Assembly (NCBI GenBank): GCA_023392285.1
Contig: JAEVZK010000058.1
Location: 1-27,112, forward strand
DNA from: Armatimonadota bacterium
GTDB lineage: Bacteria; Armatimonadota; Fimbriimonadia; Fimbriimonadales; Fimbriimonadaceae
Direction of reading: 5' to 3'
Length of the DNA: 27,112 nucleotides
The notes below the pieces were generated by a model. That model did not search any database. It saw only the letters and a program-made list of their open reading frames with translations, and was not told the origin of the DNA. Numbering within the stretch: the first letter of the stretch is position 1; the number at the start of each line of letters is the position of its first letter. A program made the position numbers and the translations under genes. Positions 7,849 through 15,432 of this stretch are shown in pieces.

Positions 7849-9514
7849 AATTAGTTGAGCTTCCTGCGATCGATTGCAGCTGGCCACCGCTGAGGTAGAC
7901 AACCTTCACCACGGGATCATCAACCGGATTCCAGGTTAGTTCATTGAGAGATGTAATTCTGGCGTCAAAGCGGCGCTGCATTTCTGGCGAGATGTCAGGT
8001 GGGCCTGCAGCTAAGATGAACCCGCCAACGCCAGCGATGGATGCTCGCCCTATTACGGCGCTCATCTCGTCACCGAAGGATGCGAAATCGGCCTTCGCCA
8101 ACACGTATAGCTTCTGGTTTCGCCCGGGCGGTGTCAAAAGCTGAAGAGCACTGTTCAGCGAATTGGTGCAAACCGCGTATCCGTCGAGAGTTTCGGGGCC
8201 ATTTATCAAAACGGCCGTCGAGGCGTGATCTCTCACAAGCTCATCAGAGAGAACTGGTAGTTGTTGATAGACGTGCTCGGCAAAGGCGGCTGCCCGATTG
8301 TTATAAAGTGTGTTGCTGCACAAGCCTGCAATGCAGCCCAGGAAGATGACTACAAGAACTGCGGCAGACCTAGTGTTCCGCCAATTTTGGAGCATCGGGA
8401 TCAGAGCGATGACTGCCAGCAGGGAAAAGACTGACGGCAGGTAAACGTAGCGCTCATTGCGCGTGCCCGTCAGGCTCACGAACAGTGGCAAGGACAAACT
8501 CGCGGAGAGGGCGAACGAAACTAACGCGGCGAAGAACAACCTGCGCCTCCCCTCATTCTCCTTTCCGCCCAAATTCCTCTGCAGCAGGATAGCTGTTACA
8601 ACGACTATGAAAAGAGATATAAGGATTAGAGGCAGACGATTTGCCCGAATAAATGCCGACAAATGATCCATCATCCGCAGTCCGCTGCCCCCACCCAGCC
8701 AATCCGGAGGGATGCCCGGCAAAAGCGAGCGGAACCAGTAGAGGGCTACGTTGCCAATCACATGGGTCGGTTTAGGAGCAATGAGCAGGGATTGATTCGA
8801 ACTGGCTCCCACCAAACTCCCGACGATTGTAGACCGCCAGACGAAAAAAATGGCCGCGATCGCAGCTAAAAGAACAGCTGCACCAAGGATTCGTCGAGCT
8901 GCCTCCCTCCCTTCCACTAAGAACCCAAAGATAGGAGCGATCGCAACAACCGGCAGGGTTGTCTCCTTTGACAAAAAAGCAGCAAGCGCGAACAGCGCCG
9001 TGTAGAAAAGCACTGACGTTCTCTTCGTTTCCAGATAGTGCAGGTAGCTAAGAAGAGTCAGCAGCGTGAAAATCGAACCTAGGAGGTCGCTACGTGCGGC
9101 GATCCAGACAACCGGTTCAAAGTGAGAAGGAAGCAGGAGATAGATGCCGCCGCTTAACATGCCCAGACGTTCGGGATTCTGCAGTCGCAACGACCCGAAC
9201 ACTCGCGTAAACAGCAGTGCAACGAGGACGGACACCGCAACGTGCAACAGAACGTTTGTGACGTGGTAGCCAATTGGGTTTAAGCCATAAAGCTGATAAT
9301 CGGTCCAGATGCTTAAGGACACGATCGGCCGGAAGTAGTCCGTCGGAGCGTGTGAAAAGATTCCGAATGGCCCACCACGCGAAACGCCATGTATCAAGTT
9401 GTAGTCGTCACTGATGAAAGCGCTTGAGAGCGACGCCCCGTAAGCTAAGAAGGCAAGAACCGCATATGAAATTGCGAGGATCGAATATTGGTGCCACCGT
9501 CCAAGGCTCTTCAT
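7838..9514 (-). CDS. GT-C family membrane glycosyltransferase (PMT/TMTC-like)
   Basis: This integral membrane protein probably transfers a sugar from a polyprenyl-phosphate donor on the outer face of the inner membrane. It has about 10-12 hydrophobic helices through residue 400 and a soluble tail at about 410-558. The first periplasmic loop has the acidic pair of GT-C enzymes (FISDDYNL, D36-D37), then DYFRPIVSLSI and LYGLNPIGYHVTNVLLH, which strongly resemble the N-terminus of TMTC/O-mannosyltransferase-like bacterial proteins. TMTC proteins usually carry TPR repeats at the C-terminus; I see none here. GAGG lies 6 nt before the ATG, and the gene follows the GT2 gene by 8 bases. It is the last gene of the wzx-wzy operon. 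The acceptor (lipid-linked sugar or protein) cannot be told. Confidence 0.72.
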   Translation of the reverse strand: MKSLGRWHQYSILAISYAVLAFLAYGASLSSAFISDDYNLIHGVSRGGPFGIFSHAPTDYFRPIVSLSIWTDYQLYGLNPIGYHVTNVLLHVAVSVLVALLFTRVFGSLRLQNPERLGMLSGGIYLLLPSHFEPVVWIAARSDLLGSIFTLLTLLSYLHYLETKRTSVLFYTALFALAAFLSKETTLPVVAIAPIFGFLVEGREAARRILGAAVLLAAIAAIFFVWRSTIVGSLVGASSNQSLLIAPKPTHVIGNVALYWFRSLLPGIPPDWLGGGSGLRMMDHLSAFIRANRLPLILISLFIVVVTAILLQRNLGGKENEGRRRLFFAALVSFALSASLSLPLFVSLTGTRNERYVYLPSVFSLLAVIALIPMLQNWRNTRSAAVLVVIFLGCIAGLCSNTLYNNRAAAFAEHVYQQLPVLSDELVRDHASTAVLINGPETLDGYAVCTNSLNSALQLLTPPGRNQKLYVLAKADFASFGDEMSAVIGRASIAGVGGFILAAGPPDISPEMQRRFDARITSLNELTWNPVDDPVVKVVYLSGGQLQSIAGSSTNSKK

Positions 9515-9522
9515 GTGCGTCC

Positions 9523-10413
9523 TCAGGAAAGTTTAGTCGCGCCGACTCGATTTCGCAGCCACCGGTACCAAACACCTTTCAGTTTAGGAGCGAGCTTAAC
9601 CGCTCTTGCATGGAGCACCCGCGCCCCATCGAAGTCGCCATTTTGCGCCACGCGGTCAGCTTTGAGGGACAAAATGAGCCCGAGTTTCTCCTTCAACTTT
9701 GCTAAGTAGAATTGGGCACGATCCGCTGGCAGATTTCCGTACAGGGTGTCGAACTGCTCGATAACCCCAGTCACCACCTGTTCTTCGGCCGCGTAGTACG
9801 CCTCACTTGCAGCGCTCGCCGATCCTGACCGGCGAGTTACGTTTACCAACTTTTTATCGAGGTAGCTGAACCGGCCCTTAGCCGCCAATCTGAACCATAC
9901 GAACCAATCCTCGCACGCCCTAAGGTCGTTGGGATAGCTGCCAACCTCCAAGACGGCTCGCCTTTCGGTGACGCAACATACATTCCAGACTCGTTGGGGA
10001 ATCAGATGACCCAGCCCATCGTGACCAATAGGAGGCGGAAGCTCGAAAGACTGCCGGGTAGCGTGCTCATCTACAATGTAAGCATCGCAGAAGGCCAGCA
10101 CGGTTGGCTCGGAGGTCAGTGCTGCCATTTCCTCCAGATAGGTCGGCTCCCACCAATCATCGTGATCCAAAAACGCGATCCAGTCACCCGAAGCCTCGCT
10201 TAAGAGATGTCGCCGCGCCGCCCCAATCCCCTGGTTGGCCTGTTCGATTAAAGTGGCTGGATACTTCTTTGCGATGCTGGTCGAGGAGTCCTTAGAACCG
10301 TCATCCAAGATCAGCAGTTCGTAGTCGCTGAAGGTCTGCGCGACAATCGAATCCAGAGCTCGGGCTAGGAATGCTTCGCCATTATATACAGCGACGCAGA
10401 CCGAAAATTTCAT
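9523..10413 (-). CDS. GT2-family (GT-A fold) glycosyltransferase
   Basis: This inverting glycosyltransferase is likely to build the repeat unit on undecaprenyl pyrophosphate at the cytosolic face. The protein opens with the GT-A nucleotide-binding strand FSVCVAVYNG, has the first Asp motif LDDGS (residues 36-40), an NQGIGAARR stretch (about 60-68) and the metal-binding DxD-type motif FLDHDDWW (83-86 DHDD). The C-terminal part, with CEDWFVWFRLAAKG, supplies the usual catalytic ED pair. Length (296 aa) is typical. Its ATG overlaps the upstream polymerase stop as ATGA (10410-10413), so translation is coupled. AAGGAA lies 11 nt before the start. Confidence 0.9.
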   Translation of the reverse strand: MKFSVCVAVYNGEAFLARALDSIVAQTFSDYELLILDDGSKDSSTSIAKKYPATLIEQANQGIGAARRHLLSEASGDWIAFLDHDDWWEPTYLEEMAALTSEPTVLAFCDAYIVDEHATRQSFELPPPIGHDGLGHLIPQRVWNVCCVTERRAVLEVGSYPNDLRACEDWFVWFRLAAKGRFSYLDKKLVNVTRRSGSASAASEAYYAAEEQVVTGVIEQFDTLYGNLPADRAQFYLAKLKEKLGLILSLKADRVAQNGDFDGARVLHARAVKLAPKLKGVWYRWLRNRVGATKLS

Positions 10414-11810
10414 CGGTTCGCAAGTTCCTTGGCGGGACGCAATGGCTCTTGCATCGGTACCGCACGCACCGGCAGAACTCTTCCAGATTCGCTCGCGAGG
10501 AACCTACTGGAGGCCAGTGCCATGACGGTGTTGATGACCACCCAAGCTCTAGCGTAAAGAATGAACTCAACCAAACCATGAGTGGCGAACGCGATTCCGA
10601 TCAGGAAGATGGTGAAGGCGTAGGGGCGAAACGCAAGTTGAGGCGAAATAAACCTCAGCATCTGAATGATGACAAGAACCAGAAATGCGATGCCCATCAA
10701 TCCAAATTGGGCAAAGATGAGGCCGTACATCCCATCGACTGTCCCCATCACCGAAGAAGTCGAATAGTAGAGCACACGTGGGCGATCTCCGGGGAAGAGC
10801 AAGGAGTTCGGCCCCGTGCCGAAAAGAGGCCGCTGAGCTCCGACATTGAAGGTTTTGTATTGCTGCTCGATGCGATAGTCGATTGAGGCGAGGTCAGCCG
10901 AACTGCGGACCTGTTCACCTTTGAGCGTCACCGTAAACCGCTCGATCTTAAATGTAAAGACCACCACGAGCCATATCAGCACGAGGGAGCCGACCACCGA
11001 CGCAACAACGATGGCTTTTTTCGGTCTTCGGTTCGCCAAGAGGAATATGACAGCCCCGATCGCACACGCCCCAAAGGCCGCAAGTCCACCACGTGATTCG
11101 GTCGAGACAAAAGCACCCATGTACAATGCACCAAGCGCGACCTCCCACCATTTGGGCTTACGGTACAGTGTGGGGCCGAAAACGATCGAGAATGCGATGA
11201 GCATCTCGAACGCCATCATGTTCCAACCGACCGACGTGCCCCATGCCAGAGAGATATCAAGACCTTGGCTAACTTCGGAATCACTGTAGAGCCGGTAGAG
11301 GCGCAATGTTAGATCGCGAACTCCCGGAACGTTAAAATGCTGAGCTAGACCCAGAAGGGCCGAGAACGCGAATGCCGCCAGCAGCCACTTGATCGTGATG
11401 TCGGGTCTGAAGCCCTTCCGATTCAAAGACTCCTTCGTGACCAAGTAGTAAAGGTACATGCCGAGGATGACACCGATGAAGCGGCGATAATCCTCGAATG
11501 CGCTCGGCAGCTCGGGTGAGGAAACGGATGTGATCAGCAGGCCAATGCCGGTGGTGGCGACGAACCCGAGCATCGTCCAGTCCCAAATTCCAAAGCGCAA
11601 CCGGCCGACTCGGCCGGTACGGTCGAGAAGAAGGTAAATGCCGATGAGGCGAATCGGAACCGAAATCAGCGGCGTGAACGGAATCTCGGCGCGGACAAAG
11701 TTGAAGACGAACTCGATCAGAATCGCAATTCCGATGAGATGAGACAGGAGCAAGCCTTTGCGCTCCTCCGGAGTCTTATAAAAGCGGAGTTCCGCGGCTT
11801 GGTAGCTCAT
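10410..11810 (-). CDS. O-antigen ligase / polymerase (Wzy/WaaL-like) membrane protein
   Basis: This is a polytopic membrane protein (about 10-12 helices, 466 aa) with the pattern of the O-antigen ligase/polymerase family. The larger periplasmic loop, roughly residues 290-370, ends in FGTGPNSLLFPGDRPR and MGTVDGMYGLIFAQFGLMG. This corresponds to the family's G-x-G-x-x motif followed by the H/D-N-x-Y/L-type region before the last helices. It would polymerise or ligate flipped glycan units in the periplasm. Polymerase and ligase cannot be separated by sequence, but the flippase two genes upstream favours a Wzy polymerase. CAGGAGAA lies 9 nt before the ATG, a strong ribosome binding site. The gene starts 2 bases after the stop of the 50-codon small ORF and overlaps the GT2 gene by 4 bases. 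Confidence 0.8.
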   Translation of the reverse strand: MSYQAAELRFYKTPEERKGLLLSHLIGIAILIEFVFNFVRAEIPFTPLISVPIRLIGIYLLLDRTGRVGRLRFGIWDWTMLGFVATTGIGLLITSVSSPELPSAFEDYRRFIGVILGMYLYYLVTKESLNRKGFRPDITIKWLLAAFAFSALLGLAQHFNVPGVRDLTLRLYRLYSDSEVSQGLDISLAWGTSVGWNMMAFEMLIAFSIVFGPTLYRKPKWWEVALGALYMGAFVSTESRGGLAAFGACAIGAVIFLLANRRPKKAIVVASVVGSLVLIWLVVVFTFKIERFTVTLKGEQVRSSADLASIDYRIEQQYKTFNVGAQRPLFGTGPNSLLFPGDRPRVLYYSTSSVMGTVDGMYGLIFAQFGLMGIAFLVLVIIQMLRFISPQLAFRPYAFTIFLIGIAFATHGLVEFILYARAWVVINTVMALASSRFLASESGRVLPVRAVPMQEPLRPAKELANR

Positions 11811-11812
11811 GT

Positions 11813-11965
11813 TCAGCTATTCTCCTGAAAGATCAGTGCAGTTCCAGTGAGCGCCACCGAGCGTCGCAGGAGCCTTATCTTACCTAGACGTTTTTTCACA
11901 CGCGACTGAACCAGAGCCCTCGTATTTATTCTTGGTTTCAACGCGCCAAATTCTAGGTCAATCAT
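11813..11965 (-). CDS. 50-residue basic small ORF coupled between flippase and polymerase genes
   Basis: I recognise no family. The ATG at 11965 overlaps the flippase stop as ATGA (11962-11965), and the TGA ends 2 bases before the ATG of the polymerase gene. The frame therefore fills the 151-bp space exactly, as expected for a translated operon member. GAGAG stands 7 nt before the start. The product (MIDLEFGALK at the N-terminus, ALTGTALIFQENS at the end) is strongly basic in the middle, with about ten Arg/Lys between residues 10 and 35, and has no clear membrane helix. The frame extends upstream to 12094, but that part only shadows the flippase. It may be a real small protein, a leader-like coupling peptide, or a remnant of a decayed gene. 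Confidence 0.45.
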   Translation of the reverse strand: MIDLEFGALKPRINTRALVQSRVKKRLGKIRLLRRSVALTGTALIFQENS

Positions 11966-13413
11966 AAGGCTGCTCTCAATTTCCTCAAGCCGCTCGGCGA
12001 CATAAATGCACCTGGGTGGTTGCCGAAGAAAACCCCTACGATGGCAAGATGCAAGGTCGGGATCGCCACCGCAGCGGTAATCAGGCTCGGCCAATTAGGA
12101 ATCGGAAGTCTCGAAAGCCCCCATGCGACGGCGGCGGTCATCGCGGCGCAGAGCGCGCTCTTCAACAATTTACGACGCTCGAGTCGCCAGGCTGACAAAA
12201 GGATGAATGCGCTTGCGATCACAAACACGTTCACCGCCAGCATTCCAGCGGCGAATGACCAAGCGATGTTAATGAGGTTCAGATGCCCCCAATTCATATA
12301 GAGCATTCCGCCAGCGACAAAATAGGGAAGGCACCAGGCGATCAACGGCACCTGGGCATACCTTCCACCCACCAGAGCCGTCCCGGCAAAAGCTCCCATC
12401 GACCGGGCGGCCTCGGTGATACACAAAATGGGCAGCACGGCAGCCGCCGGATAGAAGTCGGGCCGCAAAATGGTGTGAACCACGATCGGCGCAAAGAAAG
12501 CGAGGGTGAAGTACAAGGGCAACAGCAACAGCAAGGCCAAAGAGAACGACCGTGAGAAGGCGCGCCCAAGCGCCAATTTGTCGTCCGTACGATGGCCTAC
12601 CGCAATCGTAACCGTTCGGTGAAGCGGAGCGAAAACCAGTTCGGCTGGCATCGCGATCAGGCGCTTCGCCCAGCTGTAGCTTCCATTAGCCACGTTCCCC
12701 AGAACCTTAGGGACGAGCAGCATGTCGGCAATCGAATACATCATCCAAAGCAAGTCGGTGGCGACGAGTTGCATGCAAAGCCGCATGATCGGCCTAACGG
12801 CTTCTCGATCATGATCCTTGATTTCGACCGGAGCCAGCTTGTAAGAGGCGGCCCAAATCACCGCGGAGCGGGTGATCAACTGCATCATCAAGCTGAACAA
12901 CCCAAAACCGGTCTTCACCAGGATGAGCGCGATCACGGCTGAAATGAAGGTCGCTGCGCTCTCGATAATTCCCATATCGCGGAATCTTCCCGCCTTCAAG
13001 AGCGAGGCCGTCGGAATCGCAGACAAACTGTTGAGCGTGACTGCGAGGGCGGCCATCGCCATGCACCAAGTCAGATCCGGCAGCTGATAGAACAGCGCCA
13101 GCGGATAGGCTGCCGCAAGCATGACGAGCCCAAATGAGATTCCTGACGTGACAGCAAGACGCCCGTAAGTCCGGTGCTTTTCGGGGGTGATCTCAGGGTC
13201 GTTGTAGAACGCCTGCTTTAGCCCGGCATCGCGCATGAGGTCCGCGAAATTGTAGATGGTCGTGAGCAGCGCGTATATGCCAACGGGTCCTGGCCCAAGC
13301 TGGTTTGCGATGATAATCCCAACGACGGCAAAGGTGATCTTCGTCAAAAAGTTGAAGATCAGGTTCCAAGCAAAGCCTCGACCGTAATTTATTGTAGGCT
13401 TTGCTTCTTTCAT
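11962..13413 (-). CDS. Wzx-type polysaccharide flippase (PST/MVF superfamily)
   Basis: This is an inner-membrane flippase expected to move undecaprenyl-pyrophosphate-linked glycan units to the periplasmic face. The 483-aa protein has about 12-14 hydrophobic helices. The N-terminal amphipathic stretch is followed by FLTKITFAVVGIIIANQLGP and GIYALLTTIYNFADLMRDAGL, the signature of RfbX/WzxC-like transporters, where an LGP(x)xxG(x)Y(x)L turn links helices 1 and 2. No soluble domain is attached. It is the first gene of the five-gene minus-strand operon. No Shine-Dalgarno sequence stands before the ATG; the preceding 35 bases form GC-rich dyads instead (see the spacer entry). Confidence 0.88.
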   Translation of the reverse strand: MKEAKPTINYGRGFAWNLIFNFLTKITFAVVGIIIANQLGPGPVGIYALLTTIYNFADLMRDAGLKQAFYNDPEITPEKHRTYGRLAVTSGISFGLVMLAAAYPLALFYQLPDLTWCMAMAALAVTLNSLSAIPTASLLKAGRFRDMGIIESAATFISAVIALILVKTGFGLFSLMMQLITRSAVIWAASYKLAPVEIKDHDREAVRPIMRLCMQLVATDLLWMMYSIADMLLVPKVLGNVANGSYSWAKRLIAMPAELVFAPLHRTVTIAVGHRTDDKLALGRAFSRSFSLALLLLLPLYFTLAFFAPIVVHTILRPDFYPAAAVLPILCITEAARSMGAFAGTALVGGRYAQVPLIAWCLPYFVAGGMLYMNWGHLNLINIAWSFAAGMLAVNVFVIASAFILLSAWRLERRKLLKSALCAAMTAAVAWGLSRLPIPNWPSLITAAVAIPTLHLAIVGVFFGNHPGAFMSPSGLRKLRAAL

Positions 13414-13731
13414 ACTGGCGCGGGGCCAGCTCAGGTGAGCGGCGCCTCATTAGATTAACTCAATTGAGTCAAGTTCCGTGCCACGGGGATGAGACAGCCC
13501 TTTTGCTCAATCGCATCGCGGCTTATGCTTTCTGCCATCGTCCGCAATCGATCTCAATCCTTCGACCTTTGTCCAAAGTCGATGCGGGAGTCCGCCATGC
13601 TCGCTACTATTGCGGCACCGGTAGCAATAGATACGAACATCACTTTTCGCATCTGTTGTACACTGTAATGACTTCAAGAGGGAGGGAAGCGAATCCGAGC
13701 CTAAGAATATTAGGCCAGCGATGACACAGAG
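13414..13731. other. 318-bp divergent spacer with several dyads
   Basis: This separates the leftward flippase operon from the rightward TfoX-domain gene and should hold both promoters. It contains GGCGC/GCGCC arms (13417-13421, 13442-13446) enclosing GCTCA-GG-TGAGC, just before the flippase start. It also has a perfect 12-bp palindrome ACTCAATTGAGT (13458-13469), a CTTTG-TC-CAAAG dyad (about 13567-13578), a CTATTGC/GCAATAG hairpin (13607-13613, 13624-13630) and a GCCTAA-GAATA-TTAGGC hairpin (13699-13715) shortly before the TfoX-domain start. No tailed terminator and no convincing -10/-35 pair were found. Reading frames that cross it on either strand look non-coding. Confidence 0.5.
13458..13469. 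promoter_or_regulatory. perfect 12-bp palindrome, possible operator
   Basis: ACTCAATTGAGT is its own reverse complement and lies 45-56 bases upstream of the flippase start. On the minus strand it overlaps a TTGACT that could serve as a -35 element, although no good -10 follows at the right distance. This is a plausible dimer-binding site for a regulator of the polysaccharide operon; nothing in the sequence names the regulator. Confidence 0.25.
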
Positions 13732-14064
13732 ATGGTCTACCGTCCGATTCGATACGAGCAAATGATGCAAGCCGCGCAGGCCTACGATGTCCGCGCGCGA
13801 CGCATGTTCGAAGGCATGGGTGTTTACACCGGAGAGAAGATGTTCGCCTACTTGGTGGGTGAGGACATCGGTCTCAAATTGGCTCCCGAAGACATCGAGG
13901 AAGCTATGACGATTGGCGCTGAGCCTCTTCGTCCGGAACCGAACGCTGAACCGATGCGCGAGTACGTCAAAATGCCGCGGGAAGTGCTCGACAATTTCGA
14001 GAAATTTATGAGCTGGGTTGACCGAAGCGCGAATTACGCCCGGCGAAAAGTTGTTCACACCTAG
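13732..14064 (+). CDS. TfoX/Sxy N-terminal domain protein
   Basis: This 110-aa protein consists only of the TfoX N-terminal domain. The diagnostic stretch is RRMFEGMGVYTGEKMFAYLV (residues 23-42), followed by IGLKL (46-50), the acidic helix, a GAEPLRP turn (62-68) and YVKMPREVLDN before the final helix. In Proteobacteria, TfoX/Sxy is a competence regulator with an additional C-terminal domain. Stand-alone N-domain proteins are widespread and of unknown function, so a competence role should not be assumed. It is the first gene of a rightward group; the next gene starts 2 bases after its stop. A small hairpin (13699-13715) precedes the start. Confidence 0.8.
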   Translation: MVYRPIRYEQMMQAAQAYDVRARRMFEGMGVYTGEKMFAYLVGEDIGLKLAPEDIEEAMTIGAEPLRPEPNAEPMREYVKMPREVLDNFEKFMSWVDRSANYARRKVVHT

Positions 14065-14066
14065 AT

Positions 14067-15332
14067 GTGAGTAGAAAAAATCGAAGGCCGGCTACCTGTT
14101 TAGTCGGCTTTCTCGTTTTTGTCTTCGCCTGTCTTGGCGTTGGTTATTACGTGATTGTCTCTGTCTTGGGTCGAAACGCGACCGAAGTCGAGGTGGCAAC
14201 GGCCAGAGCCCGCGAGCTCCGTCTCGACTCGCCCCGCTTCCCATCTCCTCCCGCCAACCCCTCGGATAATGCCGCGACCCTGTTTCATGAGCTGAATGCG
14301 CGCGTAAGTACGGCTCTCGGAAAGAAATTGGTCGATGGTGAGAAGTCCTTCGGTTCAACCCTAATCGACGCCTTGGTCAAAGCTACGCGCAAACCAATCC
14401 TCTACTATGATCTTCGAGCAAAAGTCTGGAGGGAGGAACTACCTAGTTCCTATGAGGCCAATGCAGTGCAGCAACTGCTGAGCCTCGAAGCACGTGCTTG
14501 TCTCGAATCCGAAAATTGGGAGCGTGAAGTAGGCGTTCTTCAAGCGCTGCGACGGCTCACCTTATTGCGACGCCAATTACCGGACCTACAATATTGGAAG
14601 CAATCCATCTACTGTGAACTCGAAATTCATAGAGTGATCGATAAGTGGCTCGACGAGTATGGTTCGCCTCCGTCAGTCCTCCTGCCTCTTTCAGCCCTGA
14701 TCGATCCCTCCGAAGAGATGGGCAACCTCCCGCAGATGTTGCGAAATGAAGCCGCAAGGAACCGGGTTAGTCTGGAAGGATTGAAGACACTATCCGACCT
14801 CAAAAGGCTCTCGCATTCGATTGGCGATCCTTTCGGAAAGATCAGATTCCCGTTCGCCGTCTCGATTCCCCGCCCGATCTTGAATGCGTGGATTCTCAAG
14901 AATCTTCGCACTCACATCAGTATCGCCGAGCAACTTGGGACCAAACCCAATTGGTTACGCATCGCTGAGTCGCTCGAAAGCGCTGCCCAAAAGGCCGCCC
15001 AAGACGATTCGATCAGCGGCCGGGTGAATCGGATGGCGCTCCCTCCTCTGGAGAGCGTTGCCTTTTTGGTCAGACGGCTCATCACTGAACGACGATTGAT
15101 GCGCCTGAAGATAGCGATTCTACGTGCGAGGAAGATCCCGTCGAGCCTCGCCGAATTCGGGAGAGACGGAATCGACCCGATAACCGGCAAATCATTCATG
15201 CTCACGAGGACGCCAGACCATTTAACAATTTCAAGCGCCATACAGAACTTGAATAAGCGGAGATTTCTCTCTCGAGACATCGATTTGTCCCACCTCGATG
15301 CCGTGCGCAGGGAGTCGCCTCAGTCGGGATGA
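14067..15332 (+). CDS. membrane-anchored protein of unknown function, paralog 1
   Basis: I recognise no function. One transmembrane segment near the N-terminus (about residues 12-34) after a basic start (MSRKNRRP) suggests an inner-membrane anchor with the roughly 385 remaining residues outside or periplasmic. The sequence YYVIVSVLGRNATEVEVA matches YFLIVSVLGPNADKLEQE in the next gene, and NPSDNAATLFHELNA aligns with TPASENAAPLYQAVFA, so the two are tandem duplicates. The remainder is mostly alpha-helical. The C-terminus keeps only a trace (GIDPITGKSFML) of the DPFG...YSVGPN tail present in the paralog and ends differently. The GTG start at 14067 is 2 bases after the TfoX-domain stop. The stop codon lies in the left arm of the 15324-15366 inverted repeat. 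Confidence 0.72.
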   Translation: MSRKNRRPATCLVGFLVFVFACLGVGYYVIVSVLGRNATEVEVATARARELRLDSPRFPSPPANPSDNAATLFHELNARVSTALGKKLVDGEKSFGSTLIDALVKATRKPILYYDLRAKVWREELPSSYEANAVQQLLSLEARACLESENWEREVGVLQALRRLTLLRRQLPDLQYWKQSIYCELEIHRVIDKWLDEYGSPPSVLLPLSALIDPSEEMGNLPQMLRNEAARNRVSLEGLKTLSDLKRLSHSIGDPFGKIRFPFAVSIPRPILNAWILKNLRTHISIAEQLGTKPNWLRIAESLESAAQKAAQDDSISGRVNRMALPPLESVAFLVRRLITERRLMRLKIAILRARKIPSSLAEFGRDGIDPITGKSFMLTRTPDHLTISSAIQNLNKRRFLSRDIDLSHLDAVRRESPQSG

Positions 15333-15366
15333 CCGGCGACCAATAAACAAGGGACCGTCATCCCGA
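15324..15366. repeat. GGGATGAC/GTCATCCC inverted repeat between paralogs
   Basis: A perfect 10-bp stem (TCGGGATGAC at 15324-15333, GTCATCCCGA at 15357-15366) encloses a 23-nt loop. It has no T-tract, so intrinsic termination is doubtful, and the left arm overlaps the stop codon of paralog 1. The core of the stem is the same as in the hairpin at 25952-25984, suggesting a dispersed intergenic element. Confidence 0.5.
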
Positions 15367-15432
15367 GCCAGATCCCTACCTTCACGAAAAAAGATCGCGA
15401 ATGAACGGCGCGGTTGCCGCGTCTCATTCTTC

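Noticed and set aside
11966..12094. Upstream extension of the 50-codon small ORF
   Set aside because: These codons lie inside the flippase C-terminus in another frame. The ATG at the ATGA junction explains the gene better.
13401..13724. 107-codon plus-strand reading frame in the 318-bp spacer
   Set aside because: Its start lies inside the flippase gene, its composition is Arg/His/Ser-rich without motifs, and it covers several dyads expected in regulatory DNA.
13507..14058. 183-codon minus-strand reading frame across the spacer and TfoX-domain gene
   Set aside because: It lies opposite the recognisable TfoX domain, has no motif and no ribosome binding site.
15298..15432. N-terminal extension of paralog 2
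   Set aside because: Its Arg-rich residues lie over the inverted repeat and the end of paralog 1. The paralog comparison and the membrane anchor start at ATG 15433.
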